A stretch of DNA of 64,000 bases. Source: Klebsiella michiganensis (GTDB lineage: Bacteria > Pseudomonadota > Gammaproteobacteria > Enterobacterales > Enterobacteriaceae). This document shows, piece after piece, positions 7,592 to 16,151 of this stretch. The stretch's first letter is position 1. Each line of letters begins with the position of its first letter. The DNA lies in NCBI GenBank assembly GCA_000963575.1, contig CP011077.1, positions 3,782,001 to 3,846,000 on the forward strand, in the 5' to 3' direction. The notes beneath the pieces were generated by a model, which did not search any database, was not told the origin of the DNA, and was given only the letters and a program-made list of their open reading frames with translations. A program made the translations under genes and the position numbers.

Positions 7592-9342
7592 TAGCTCATC
7601 CTCCTGTCATACTGCTGCGCCAGCTGAGAATGAACGTTGAACAAGCGCTGAGATGTCTCGGTCGCCGCCAGACGAGGTTCAGACACGCCATTAACGACGA
7701 TATGGGTATTACTGTTAATCGTGGGGGAATGCGTAGTGCTGTTGCTCGCCGTGTAGAAATCGCTCGAAGTCGCCAGGCGTTCATTGCTGGCAGCACCCGC
7801 GGGAAGCAGCATGGTGGCCGGATCCGACTGGCTCAGATTGTTGACCGCATTTGATAACTTTCCGCCTGTTCCCTTTTCTTCATCCCCAGTAAGCCAGCCC
7901 TGGAATGTTCTCCATCCCTCAGAGAGTTTTTCTTTAACGATTCCTGCGGCACCATCCGCAATTTTGCTCGCTGGCGTCTGAAACAGTCCGTTTGCAACCA
8001 ATGACTTGCCGATATTAGCTGCTTCTGCCCAGTTTCCCTCTTTTAGCGCATTGATAAGATTCCCAATCAGTTTTAGCGTGGCACCCAACTGATTAAAGTT
8101 GTCCAGAAGTCCCTTGAAGATGGTGCTAATAGACCACTTGCTAAAATCGATGCCCAGCAGGCTGCCAATATCAACAATAAGATCTTTTATGGTTTTCGCG
8201 AGGCTGCCGATCGTATCCGCAGCCATTTCAATAACCGGTCCCCACTCCCCCCAGTCAATAAAGCTCTCTTCCCCGACTTTCCATTTCTGGTAGTCGTTAT
8301 AAAGCAGGCCAATGGCCGCAGCCAGCGAGAGGATAATGCCGATAGGGGAAGCAATAAATGCGCTGTTCAAGACCAGCCAGGCGGCAGTTAGCCCAGCTAA
8401 ACCGCCTATTAAGCCCTGAGAACCTTCGTCAAGGCGATCCCACCAGGCCATCACGTCGATAACCCAGTCGATGGTGCCGCTCAGCGCATCAACGAAAATA
8501 TCAGCAAATCTTTCAACGACGCCGCCAACTTTGTCCAACACTCGTTCAATTTGTGGCGCTTTAACCAGCATTTTTTCGGCTAGTCTCTCGACAGGCTCAG
8601 CCAATTTCTCTGCCAGATCGCCACCTGATTTTGCCGCTAACAATTCAAACACGAAGTCCGCTTTACGCCAGGACTGCATAAATTTTTCGGACTGAGCGGC
8701 ACTTTGCTCTGCGCTGCCGCCTATTCGCAGGGATAGGTCCTGATACTCTTCGGCAAATTGACCTAATCCGCGCTGCATCGCATGCAACGTGTCATCATCA
8801 ATACCCAGATTCAATGCATAGAAATCAGCGCTGTCTCTGTTCACTGCACCTAAAGAACGGGCAACCTGCGCGAAAATATCGGCGTTATCACGTTTTAAAC
8901 CGGCGTCGTCATGTGTTTTCACGCCGAGACTTTTCAAAAGGCTCTCGTGCAACGAGTCACCGTTCACATACTCACTGACGTTTTTGATCGACTTTTGCAG
9001 GGCACCCATGTCTGCACCTGACTGACTGGCGCCGTATTGCAGTGCCTTGTAAGCCTCTAAATCAGCGTTCAGAGATTGGGCGGCCTGTGCATCCTTCTCA
9101 ATGCCAGACAGCCGCGTTTCAAACCAGGATCCCGCCGTTGTTAGCGGAGACAGCACCCGATTACTGAAGCTTTCGAAGCTTTTGGTGAGTTTTTCAAAAT
9201 CAACTTTTGCCGTCTCTTCTTTTCCCTTTTTCAGCGTTTTATCCAGCTCCCCAAAAGCAGCGTTGATTCGCGAGCCAAGATCTTCTTGATAAAAAAAATC
9301 TGGAATCGGGACGTAAGGAACAAGCTGTGTGCTAGCGCTCAT
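7591..9342 (-). CDS. Tail tape measure protein (583 aa)
   Basis: Sets tail length and occupies the tube lumen. I choose ATG 9342 (MSASTQLVPYVPIPDFF) because GGAGAGAGGAAA precedes it. The frame is open 20 codons further upstream, but that part overlaps the chaperone extension. The protein is largely helical with charged heptad-like stretches (residues about 25-260) and a hydrophobic central region around 310-350 (GGLAGLTAAWLVLNSAFIAS, then GIILSLAAAIGLL), as usual for tape measures. At 583 residues it is short. At roughly 0.15 nm per residue, the known lambda ratio, it would give a tail near 90 nm, in the range of R-type bacteriocins. That length is an inference. Confidence 0.88.
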   Translation of the reverse strand: MSASTQLVPYVPIPDFFYQEDLGSRINAAFGELDKTLKKGKEETAKVDFEKLTKSFESFSNRVLSPLTTAGSWFETRLSGIEKDAQAAQSLNADLEAYKALQYGASQSGADMGALQKSIKNVSEYVNGDSLHESLLKSLGVKTHDDAGLKRDNADIFAQVARSLGAVNRDSADFYALNLGIDDDTLHAMQRGLGQFAEEYQDLSLRIGGSAEQSAAQSEKFMQSWRKADFVFELLAAKSGGDLAEKLAEPVERLAEKMLVKAPQIERVLDKVGGVVERFADIFVDALSGTIDWVIDVMAWWDRLDEGSQGLIGGLAGLTAAWLVLNSAFIASPIGIILSLAAAIGLLYNDYQKWKVGEESFIDWGEWGPVIEMAADTIGSLAKTIKDLIVDIGSLLGIDFSKWSISTIFKGLLDNFNQLGATLKLIGNLINALKEGNWAEAANIGKSLVANGLFQTPASKIADGAAGIVKEKLSEGWRTFQGWLTGDEEKGTGGKLSNAVNNLSQSDPATMLLPAGAASNERLATSSDFYTASNSTTHSPTINSNTHIVVNGVSEPRLAATETSQRLFNVHSQLAQQYDRRMS

Positions 9343-9574
9343 TTTCCTCTCTCCAGCGTGCGACACAGGCCTTATTCTCGGCCTGTATCTCAAGGTAATC
9401 ATTCATCAGCGCAATGTCGTAGAGATCCACCGCGCCGCTTTTTAGATCCAGCCAGCTGAGGCCGAAGATCTCCGCCGGGCGAAGAATGTAATCCTCCCCG
9501 CCCGGCAGCGTCTCCAGTATCAGGCCCCCGACGGGGCCGGGTTTTCGCTGCCGGGGAGTTCTTGCAAAAAATTT
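9332..9574 (-). CDS. Tail assembly chaperone extension, made by -1 frameshift (T domain)
   Basis: In the -1 frame relative to the 9520-9933 gene an open frame runs without a usable start through GLILETLPGGEDYILRPAEI, GLSWLDLKSGAVDLYDIALM and ends WREENER at the TAG 9332-9334, 11 bp inside the tape measure. The heptamer A-AAT-TTT at 9568-9574 fits the X-XXY-YYZ slippery pattern in the zero frame. Slippage there would fuse 122 residues of the chaperone to 78 more (200 aa total). This is the lambda G/GT arrangement, which is conserved directly upstream of tape-measure genes in many long-tailed phages. Seen: frames, heptamer and order. Inferred: actual frameshifting. Confidence 0.75.
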   Translation of the reverse strand, partial: KFFARTPRQRKPGPVGGLILETLPGGEDYILRPAEIFGLSWLDLKSGAVDLYDIALMNDYLEIQAENKACVARWREENER

Positions 9575-9933
9575 CCCAGCGAGTCGGCCACCACCCGGGC
9601 CACCAGCTGCAGCAGCGTCATCAGGTCGATATCGTCGAAGGACAACGCGCCCTGACTAAATACAGGCACCCAGCCCTTCATGTGCTCGCGCGTCACGACC
9701 GAGAGACACGGATACAGAATGGTGTTGCAATCCTCATCGCTGAGGTCGGCAAGGGTACGGGCAATTTTTGGCAGCACGGTTTCGAGGGCGTTTCCGCCCT
9801 CCTTCCCCTGCAAACTGCGAAAATCACCCACAACGCCCGCCAGAACCGGCAGCAGCTTGCGCGCCACGCTAAGCTGCTCAAAAACGCCGAGCTTGCCGAT
9901 GCGGTAGTTCACCGCTTTCAGGGTAATTTCCAT
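9520..9933 (-). CDS. Tail assembly chaperone, unshifted form (137 aa)
   Basis: Short helical protein encoded between tube and tape-measure genes, the position of lambda gpG. It begins MEITLKAVNYRIGKLGVFEQ, followed by VARKLLPVLAGVV and TLPKIARTLADLSDEDC. These chaperones keep the tape measure soluble and recruit tube subunits. The zero frame ends at the TGA 9520-9522, shortly after the slippery site at 9568-9574. The three bases before the tube stop are the only gap, so it is tightly cotranslated. Confidence 0.82.
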   Translation of the reverse strand: MEITLKAVNYRIGKLGVFEQLSVARKLLPVLAGVVGDFRSLQGKEGGNALETVLPKIARTLADLSDEDCNTILYPCLSVVTREHMKGWVPVFSQGALSFDDIDLMTLLQLVARVVADSLGNFLQELPGSENPAPSGA

Positions 9934-9936
9934 GGC

Positions 9937-10377
9937 TTAGAACTCCCCGAGCAGTTGATCAATTTTTCCGCAGTCAAACTTCCAGTCCATGGTGCCCGCA
10001 TCTTTACCGTTGGCATTGGCCGGTAGCTGAGAAAATGCCACGTCACGAGCCGTGACCAGATCGCCGGAGGCAGTATTGCGCACGACAATCGTGTTCTTCC
10101 CCCACAATGCCGAGGAGAGCGTTTGGGCGTTGTAGGCCAGCATCAGCTTTTTGTTTACCGGAGAGGTTTTCATCAGCGTCACGGTGATGGAGCCGTTTTT
10201 GGCCGGAGAGAGGTTATGCATCACTTCACCGTCAATGCCGACGGTCATGGTGTTTTTTGTGGCAGCCATTTCCACTTTGATCCCGGTGTCACCGTTCGCG
10301 CTGCCCGCGCCCAAATCAATCACGCCGGTTGGCCCCACCAGAGAGGCCGTAACATCCATAAAAGAATAAGTACCCAT
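9937..10377 (-). CDS. Tail tube protein, DUF3277-like (146 aa)
   Basis: Major component of the inner tube. The sequence MGTYSFMDVTASLVGPTGVI ... GDTGIKVEMAATKNTMTVGIDGE resembles the DUF3277 phage family, which is encoded next to DUF3383 sheaths. The length suits a single-domain tube subunit. It sits directly downstream of the sheath (10-bp gap) and has an ordinary ribosome binding site. No frameshift or odd composition is seen. Confidence 0.82.
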   Translation of the reverse strand: MGTYSFMDVTASLVGPTGVIDLGAGSANGDTGIKVEMAATKNTMTVGIDGEVMHNLSPAKNGSITVTLMKTSPVNKKLMLAYNAQTLSSALWGKNTIVVRNTASGDLVTARDVAFSQLPANANGKDAGTMDWKFDCGKIDQLLGEF

Positions 10378-10387
10378 TTAAATCTCC

Positions 10388-11527
10388 TTAACGAACAACA
10401 TTGATTTCGACGTCGGCAAAGTGCACGGCACCCGCCAGTTTGCAGGCCACCTGAATCACCGGCGCCTTACGCGCTTCGCGATCCGACTGCGCCTGGGTGG
10501 CTACCGCCGGAGCGTAGACGTAGTAGCCTTTCGTCAGCGTGTCGCCGGAGGCAAGTTGGCCAATATCAGAACCACCCCAGACGCCCGGGGCCACCAGGCC
10601 ATTGGTGACTGCCTGAGCCATGGAGTGCTCGACGTTGCTCAGCAGACGGGTAACCCCGGCATCGGTTTGCGGGATTTTGGTGGGGCTGGTGTAAAGCAGG
10701 TTGTAGAGATTGGTCTGCACATAATTTTGCAGCCAGTCCAGGCCGTGGCGCTCATCAATAAAGCTGCCGTTGCTCATCACGCCTTCCTGAATAATGGCGG
10801 TGTCGTTGTTGTAGTTCACAAAGACGTTGGCATTTTTCGCGGACAGAGCGTTGATTTGCGTTTGGGTCAGCGTTTCTGCGGCAATACCCGGCTCCTGCTT
10901 GAATTTCAGGGTAATGGTGGTGTTATTGCCGTTAAAGTTAACGGTAAACGCACGGCCAAACAGGGAGGCGGCCGCAAACGGCGTGGCGCTGGAGTACTGA
11001 CCAAAAGTGCGAGCGAACTTAGCCGCTTTCAGCTTGCTGAAGATATCGGTGCTGTCGTTGGCATCCAGCACTTTAGAGCTGGCAGAAGTATGGCCAAAGA
11101 TACGAGAAACGCCGTCACCTTCAATGACCGCTGCCACGGCCAGCACGGCTTCATCGGCAATTGTGTCGTCGGCAATCACCAGGCCATACCAGTCGGTCGA
11201 GTGTGCACTCAGCGCGGAGACGCATTCGGCGATGGTTTCCCCGGCTTTGCCCTCGATCCCTTCTTTAACCCAGCGCCCGATATACAGGTCGGCGGGCTGC
11301 GGGGACTGCTGGTAGTAGAGGCTGGCGGCTTTGTATTCCGGGGCTTCCAGGCCAAAATCGGCAGCCACGCCGCTCAGGCTGGAATAAGCGCGCATACGCT
11401 CTTTGGCGTCAATAACGTTGCTCGCGCCTACGACCAGCAGCGCACCATAGTTACGGGACTGCGCCGCTCGTGGCGCCATATTCACTGTCACGCTGACAAT
11501 GTTAGATACAGGTAAACCCTGTGACAT
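10388..11527 (-). CDS. Contractile tail sheath protein, DUF3383-like (379 aa)
   Basis: Sheath subunit whose contraction drives the tube. It begins MSQGLPVSNIVSVTVNMAPR, and the segment ALLVVGASNVIDAKERMRAY ... YYQQSPQPADLYIGRW matches the DUF3383 family, the sheath-like proteins of Bcep-type and related myoviruses. The C-terminal ATQAQSDREARKAPVIQVACKLAGAVHF is the conserved end. It is shorter than P2 or T4 sheaths, as expected for the family. A sheath makes the particle contractile, R-type rather than the flexible F-type. Confidence 0.88.
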   Translation of the reverse strand: MSQGLPVSNIVSVTVNMAPRAAQSRNYGALLVVGASNVIDAKERMRAYSSLSGVAADFGLEAPEYKAASLYYQQSPQPADLYIGRWVKEGIEGKAGETIAECVSALSAHSTDWYGLVIADDTIADEAVLAVAAVIEGDGVSRIFGHTSASSKVLDANDSTDIFSKLKAAKFARTFGQYSSATPFAAASLFGRAFTVNFNGNNTTITLKFKQEPGIAAETLTQTQINALSAKNANVFVNYNNDTAIIQEGVMSNGSFIDERHGLDWLQNYVQTNLYNLLYTSPTKIPQTDAGVTRLLSNVEHSMAQAVTNGLVAPGVWGGSDIGQLASGDTLTKGYYVYAPAVATQAQSDREARKAPVIQVACKLAGAVHFADVEINVVR

Positions 11528-11530
11528 AGC

Positions 11531-12070
11531 TTACTCTCCAATGATTTTTACTGCGGATGAAAGGATGGAACGAATACCGTAGCGCCGCGCAATACTGCGC
11601 TTGAGCGCCACGGTGAGGGTGTAGCGGCGTAGCCACTGGTTATTAATAAATTCAGGGTCCGGTGTGATGTCACCGCACTGCAGAAACGTCAGACCTAGCC
11701 GGTTCAGCTCGGCGTTGTTTTGCGGCACGCTCAGGCCATCCCGAAAAAGAGCGGCAACCGCCTGAGCGCCCGGGCCATAAAAGCCGCAGGTCACGTCAAC
11801 GGACTCGATGCTCTGAAGCACGCTTTGGTCGTTGTCCTGCGAGTGGAAGAAAGGCGTTTCCGACTGCTTCACATTGATAAAAAAGTCACACCAGGTAATG
11901 CCGGCTTCCGGCGTGGCGGGCGGCGGATCGCTCCATTTCGCCATCACCATTTCCGGTGGCAGCCCCGATACGCCGACTATCCAGCCACTAAGATCCGCAT
12001 CAAGGGCATCGTCGTAATGTGGCGATGCCCCCAGCGGCGTCAGAAAGCCCGGACGCGTGGTGTCATTCAT
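11531..12070 (-). CDS. Neck / tail-completion protein (179 aa)
   Basis: Encoded just upstream of the sheath. It resembles the phage neck terminator family (LIC12616-like), which caps the tube and ends polymerization. Features are the motif FINVKQSETPFFHSQDND in the middle and the C-terminus QWLRRYTLTVALKRSIARRY. I choose ATG 12068-12070, with GGAG 8 bp ahead. A TTG four codons upstream is part of that binding site. A terminator protein is needed to finish tails even when there is no head, so its presence fits a tailocin. It is the only neck or connector-type protein seen. Confidence 0.72.
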   Translation of the reverse strand: MNDTTRPGFLTPLGASPHYDDALDADLSGWIVGVSGLPPEMVMAKWSDPPPATPEAGITWCDFFINVKQSETPFFHSQDNDQSVLQSIESVDVTCGFYGPGAQAVAALFRDGLSVPQNNAELNRLGLTFLQCGDITPDPEFINNQWLRRYTLTVALKRSIARRYGIRSILSSAVKIIGE

Positions 12071-12087
12071 TGATTTCTCCAAAGAAA

Positions 12088-12105
12088 AACCGCCCGAAGG
12101 CGGTT
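12088..12105 (-). terminator. Terminator-like hairpin A1 just before the neck gene
   Basis: Minus strand AACCGCC-TTCG-GGCGGTT followed by TTTC: a UUCG-capped stem with a short U tract, 18 bp ahead of the neck gene start. The same stem without a U tract recurs at 12243-12262. Confidence 0.6.
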
Positions 12106-12242
12106 GAGGTTGCTGACAAAGAGGGAAAAAGCGTGGTTTTTCCTTCTTTGTGGTTATCAGCCGAAAATCAATGAATTGATTTTCATGTTTTTTAACCAGC
12201 CATCTGGCATGTCTTCTATTGCCAGAGGTTTGTCAGCAGTCT
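12106..12242 (+). repeat. Multi-hairpin element E1 downstream of the lipase
   Basis: About 137 bp of non-coding DNA with three nested palindromes: a 14-bp stem at 12117-12150 (CAAAGAGGGAAAAA and its near complement), a 10-bp perfect stem at 12163-12184 (GAAAATCAAT / ATTGATTTTC) and CTGGCA/TGCCAG at 12205-12225. Read on the plus strand it aligns along its length with the minus strand of element E2 (13207-13337). It is bracketed by two copies of the hairpin AACCGCC-CGAA-GGCGGTT. It codes for nothing visible. Confidence 0.7.
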
Positions 12243-12271
12243 GAACCGCCCGAAGGCGGTTCAGATAAGGC

Positions 12272-13200
<929 letters not shown>

Positions 13201-13206
13201 TCAGGG

Positions 13207-13337
13207 GCTCGGTCATCCACTGGCGAAAGTAGAAAAGCCAGGGATCACCAATAAAAAGGAAAATCAATTTGTTGATTTTCGACAACTCAACTAAAAAGAG
13301 GGGAGAAACCACGTTTTTACCCTCTTTTTCATCAAGT
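13207..13337 (-). repeat. Multi-hairpin element E2 upstream of the lipase
   Basis: About 130 bp of non-coding DNA. On the minus strand it repeats the plan of E1: AAAGAGGG...CCCTCTTT stem (13297-13327), GAAAATCAAC/ATTGATTTTC palindrome (13258-13280), then CTGGC/GCCAG. E1 and E2 therefore form diverged inverted repeats around the lipase gene. E2 lies between two copies of a 25-bp direct repeat that contains hairpin B (13181-13206 and 13339-13364). The origin is unknown; it is not an ERIC or a standard REP by eye. Confidence 0.7.
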
Positions 13338-13357
13338 AAGCCTCGCTTAGCGGGGCT

Positions 13358-13816
13358 TCAGGGGTTAATAAGACACTGATTGCGGATGTACTCCTGCAGC
13401 CCCGCTAGCTGCTTGTTGCTTATTTCAATTCGCTCCCGGAGACGGAAATAATCCCGTTGAGCGGCGTCAGTAAGTCCGGGGGCGGCTGCATCATCCAGCC
13501 CGGTGGCGGAGGTGGAGCCAGGCACTGCTTTGCAGGTGGCGCTGACGCGCAGCCGCTGAGTACCAGCAGCCACATCACGCTGCAGGTTTTCAATGGTGAG
13601 CCGGGCATGGGTTAACTCCTCGCTGTAGTGGGCATCCAGTTCGGCTATGGCCTGTTGGCGCCGGACAAGGTCTTGCAGCTCGTGCTTTTGCTGATCCAGC
13701 TGCTGTATAGCTGACTCAGCCCTCTGTTTTTGAACGGCATAGCGCTGGTTGAACCACCAGTTGCTGGCGATAAGCAGCGCCAATGCTGTCAGCATAAATG
13801 AGGTCAGAAGCTTCAT
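13358..13816 (-). CDS. Rz-like inner-membrane spanin (152 aa)
   Basis: Type II membrane protein that joins the Rz1 lipoprotein across the periplasm to fuse the membranes at lysis. One N-terminal membrane segment (residues 3-20, SFMLTALALLIASNWWF) is followed by a long coiled coil (VQKQRAESAIQQLDQQKHEL, and on to the C-terminus). A second gene, Rz1, is nested in another frame, the hallmark of the pair. The start overlaps the endolysin stop by 4 bp. Its length is typical. Confidence 0.88.
   Translation of the reverse strand: MKLLTSFMLTALALLIASNWWFNQRYAVQKQRAESAIQQLDQQKHELQDLVRRQQAIAELDAHYSEELTHARLTIENLQRDVAAGTQRLRVSATCKAVPGSTSATGLDDAAAPGLTDAAQRDYFRLRERIEISNKQLAGLQEYIRNQCLINP
13420..13608 (-). 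CDS. Rz1-like outer-membrane spanin lipoprotein nested in Rz (62 aa)
   Basis: Entirely inside the Rz gene in another frame. The N-terminus MPGSPLKTCSVMWLLVLSGC gives a short hydrophobic segment and a lipobox LSGC with lipidated Cys at about 20. The mature part is proline-rich (CLAPPPPPGW, PPPDLL), as in lambda Rz1. Together with Rz it completes outer-membrane disruption. The nesting plus lipobox make the call firm despite its size. Confidence 0.85.
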   Translation of the reverse strand: MPGSPLKTCSVMWLLVLSGCASAPPAKQCLAPPPPPGWMMQPPPDLLTPLNGIISVSGSELK

Positions 13817-14304
13817 TTCTCAGGCTCCGGCCAGGTGCAAAGCTGGTACTCCACCTCGCGGCGGTTGATAAGCCCCTGCCATGGTTTCCCGCCAGCCCAG
13901 ATCCATTTTTTCAGGCCCGCGCAGGCCTGTTCGTAATCGCCGGCATTTAACGTTCTTAGCACGGAGGAGCGTAAAAAAGCGGCTGTGCCAACGTTGTAGG
14001 TAAAGCTTATCAACGCTGCACGTTGGTACTCACTAACCGGGACGGTCACCGCCCTTGAGACCACCTGAGCCGCAGGACGGAGATCCTGGTCAAGCCAGCG
14101 CCTGCACTCAGACAGGGTGTAAGTTTTATCGGGGATAATGTCTTGCCCGGTATGGCCGTAACAGACGGTCAGCACCCCGGCGACATCGTAATACGGGGTG
14201 TAGCTCACGCCTTCCAGCTCGGGCAGTAGCGTGCCTGCAATAGTCAGAGCGCCCGCCCCTGACAATCCGACTAACGTTTTTCTGAGTCCGGGAGAAAGCG
14301 CCAT
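13813..14304 (-). CDS. SAR endolysin, GH24 lysozyme (163 aa)
   Basis: Muramidase cutting peptidoglycan. The N-terminal weakly hydrophobic segment (about 11-27, rich in Gly/Ala) is a signal-anchor-release type. The catalytic triad E31-x8-D40-x5-T46 lies in ELEGVSYTPYYDVAGVLT, as in P21-type lysozymes; CYGHTG follows. The start overlaps the holin stop (TGATG). Release from the membrane after depolarization would time lysis together with the holin encoded upstream. Confidence 0.9.
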   Translation of the reverse strand: MALSPGLRKTLVGLSGAGALTIAGTLLPELEGVSYTPYYDVAGVLTVCYGHTGQDIIPDKTYTLSECRRWLDQDLRPAAQVVSRAVTVPVSEYQRAALISFTYNVGTAAFLRSSVLRTLNAGDYEQACAGLKKWIWAGGKPWQGLINRREVEYQLCTWPEPEK

Positions 14305-14603
14305 CAGTTACCTGCCTTTTTCAGTACCTCGCTGACTGCCCTGATAATCTCAATCTGCTCGGCTCGGTTTAGGGTTTGCAAGTCATCCACCAGCGTCTGG
14401 AGGATGCGGGTGCGCTTTTGGTCTTCGAGGTGCTGTCGGTGGGCATCCAGCCTGCCGCCCAGCCACGAAGCCAGTGAAATCAGTACGCTAAGCAGTCCGA
14501 ATATCATGTAGACCATATCCTGTGTCGTGATACCCAGACCGGCGGCAAGCGCCGCCAGCCACGCAAAAGACTGCGTGACCAGATTTGCGGGTTGGTCGTG
14601 CAT
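14304..14603 (-). CDS. Holin-like membrane protein (99 aa)
   Basis: Small membrane protein directly upstream of the endolysin. Hydrophobic segments at about 11-25 (SFAWLAALAAGLGI) and 28-48 (DMVYMIFGLLSVLISLASWL) are followed by a charged, helical cytoplasmic tail (LDAHRQHLEDQKRTRILQTL). Two segments and the gene order suit a holin for a SAR endolysin (pinholin-like). No sequence motif proves this, so the call rests on topology and neighbours. Confidence 0.8.
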   Translation of the reverse strand: MHDQPANLVTQSFAWLAALAAGLGITTQDMVYMIFGLLSVLISLASWLGGRLDAHRQHLEDQKRTRILQTLVDDLQTLNRAEQIEIIRAVSEVLKKAGN

Positions 14604-14655
14604 GGAAGAACCTTCGGTTAGGGTGTCGAACTGCCGTTGGGGTAAAGAAGCGGTG

Positions 14656-14991
14656 TTAAATCAGCGGAATAGAGTTTCCGCGTCGGGTTTGCTTGCCGGT
14701 TGCTTCCGGTAAGCCGGATTCGTTTCGCGGCGCGGTCTGATAAACGCTTTTTTGCCTGGCGTCTAACTTCTGGCGCAGCCGCTGATGATGTTCTGCCTGC
14801 TGGATGATTTGCAGGCCATAGATGTTTATGACCTCCAGCGCCTTGTCGGGCCGATGCCCGGGCTTGCGGGCCAGTGAGAGAATAGGCCGTGCGTCGGGTT
14901 TGGCTCTTACCCCAACTAACAGCGGGTTGGCCGCTTTCCAGATTGCCTGCTTAGCCTCCCGGCGCTGGCGGCGACGTGCCTGTGCGTCCAT
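14656..14991 (-). CDS. Hypothetical basic phage protein, first gene of the lysis-tail unit (111 aa)
   Basis: I do not assign a function. It begins MDAQARRRQRREAKQAIWKA, is strongly basic (Arg/Lys/Gln-rich), has no membrane segment, and ends GNSIPLI, an ending I associate with small late-region proteins of lambdoid prophages. ATG 14991 is chosen because AGGAGG lies 7 bp ahead; the TTG at 15006 belongs to that leader. As the first gene after the promoter region it could be a late regulator or antiterminator, which would fit the terminators inside the operon, but nothing in the sequence proves that. Confidence 0.55.
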   Translation of the reverse strand: MDAQARRRQRREAKQAIWKAANPLLVGVRAKPDARPILSLARKPGHRPDKALEVINIYGLQIIQQAEHHQRLRQKLDARQKSVYQTAPRNESGLPEATGKQTRRGNSIPLI

Positions 14992-15132
14992 ACAACCTCC
15001 TGTCAATCAACTTTGGTGATATCTCTCTGATATCCCAAAGCTTCTTGCTTTGGTGTATGTGCCCTTTTTTAGGGCCTGATGTTAATGAGCGTTCACTTGC
15101 CTTGTGAATCGGTGCGTCCTGCCGATGAATTG

Positions 15133-15161
15133 ATATTGAACCGATAGTACAAAATCGTCAA
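15133..15161 (-). promoter_or_regulatory. Candidate promoter for the lysis-tail operon
   Basis: Minus strand -35 TTGACG (15156-15161), 17-bp spacer, -10 CAATAT (15133-15138). The spacer contains GTACT, and AGTAC-type motifs recur at 15169-15173 and (as AGTTC) 15190-15194, similar to those in front of the repressor. The leader to the first gene is about 140 nt. It is predicted from sequence only; the -10 is weak. Confidence 0.45.
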
Positions 15162-15200
15162 GGACCAAAAGTACGAAATATTTCAAAAAAGTTCGAAATG
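15146..15200. promoter_or_regulatory. Candidate repressor operators at the tail promoter
   Basis: Three related motifs: AGTACAAAAT (15146-15155), AAAAGTACGAAAT (15167-15179) and AAAAGTTCGAAAT (15187-15199). The last two are near-identical direct repeats 20 bp apart. The AGTACGA/AGTACA words also occur upstream of the repressor (16104-16110 and 16152-16166). Confidence 0.4.
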
Positions 15201-15237
15201 ATGATTAATCATTGATTATTAATATTATTTTTTTAGA

Positions 15238-15353
15238 TAAGTTAGTTCGAGTTGCAGCCTGGCGGCAAGGGAGTTAGCCTCAGGAGCTTACCTGGGTAAG
15301 TCACTGAGGCTGGAGAGTGCAGCCAACACAGCTGCAGCTTGAAGGATGAGTTA
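15238..15353. repeat. ERIC element
   Basis: Enterobacterial repetitive intergenic consensus: central words AGGAGCTTAC, GGTAAGTCACTGAGG and GCAGCCAACACAGCTGCAGC, with an inverted terminal arm (GTTCGAGTTGCAG against CTGCAGCTTGAAGG). The length of about 115 bp is near the usual 127 bp. It lies directly after the repressor stop, so it may shape the 3' end of the repressor mRNA and separates it from the tail promoter. Confidence 0.85.
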
Positions 15354-15355
15354 TC

Positions 15356-16102
15356 TCAGGCGTGGCGGCGAATAGAGTGGCTATACATCACCCGGCCAAT
15401 AATTTTGAGGTGCTGTTCGTTTTCTTCGCTAATGCGCCAGTCGGCATATTTGGGGTTGTCCGAACGCACCAGCAGGCAGTCGTGGGTCATTTGCAGGCGC
15501 TTCACCAGCAGTTGCCCTTTGTAGAGAAACACGTAGATGCCGTCCCCGTCGAAATAATCTTTGCCGATATCCACAAAGATATAGTCACCCAGTTCAATGG
15601 TGCCGGACATGCTGTCGCCGGTGACGGTAATGACTTTTATCGTTGAAGCCGGGCGGTGGCCGAACAACTCCAGCGCTTCCTGACTGTCGTAAACAATATG
15701 GTTAATGGTTTCGGTCACTTCGCTGGAAACCAGCCGCCCCGGCCCCGCGCTGGCCTCAATATCCAGTACGTCAATACGGAAGCCCTGCTCTTCGCGCGGC
15801 TGGAAAGGATAAATGGCCGCATCTTCATGGCCGGCTGCACCCTCGCGCCCTTCGCTTTGATAGCCTGTTTCGCTGCCGTGCTGAAGCCAGAGCGCGTCGG
15901 CCCGAAGAAACGTCGCCAGCTCGTACATTTTGTCCTGCCGGGGGATCGCTTCGGCGTTAAGCCACTTGCTGACGGCCTTGGAGGAAACGCCCAGCGCGCG
16001 CGCTATCGCCATGCCGCGCCCAAACTCATCGAGGCTTGCTTCGCTGCAGGCCTGCGCCAGCCTGCGGGAAAAGGCTTCGCGCAGTTGTTCTCTCTGTACC
16101 AT
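15356..16102 (-). CDS. CI/LexA-like phage repressor with S24 peptidase domain (248 aa)
   Basis: Controls the tail locus. N-terminal helix-turn-helix: IARALGVSSKAVSKWLNAEA (residues about 33-52). A linker follows, with a possible Ala-Gly self-cleavage bond in IEASAGPGR (near 115). The C-terminal S24 domain has the catalytic Ser in GDSMSGTIELGDY and Lys in LLVKRLQ. Such proteins are inactivated by RecA-stimulated self-cleavage, so DNA damage should switch on the locus. The gene is in the same orientation as its targets, with an ERIC and a promoter region between. No separate Cro-like gene is seen. Confidence 0.9.
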   Translation of the reverse strand: MVQREQLREAFSRRLAQACSEASLDEFGRGMAIARALGVSSKAVSKWLNAEAIPRQDKMYELATFLRADALWLQHGSETGYQSEGREGAAGHEDAAIYPFQPREEQGFRIDVLDIEASAGPGRLVSSEVTETINHIVYDSQEALELFGHRPASTIKVITVTGDSMSGTIELGDYIFVDIGKDYFDGDGIYVFLYKGQLLVKRLQMTHDCLLVRSDNPKYADWRISEENEQHLKIIGRVMYSHSIRRHA

Positions 16103-16151
16103 AAGTACGATCCCACCGTGTTTTTCGTGACCAATAGTTCAATGATAACAC

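Noticed and set aside
10421..11515. Long plus-strand open frames opposite the sheath gene (364 codons) and opposite pssA (399 codons)
   Set aside because: Mirror frames of strongly supported genes, without family features or ribosome binding sites.
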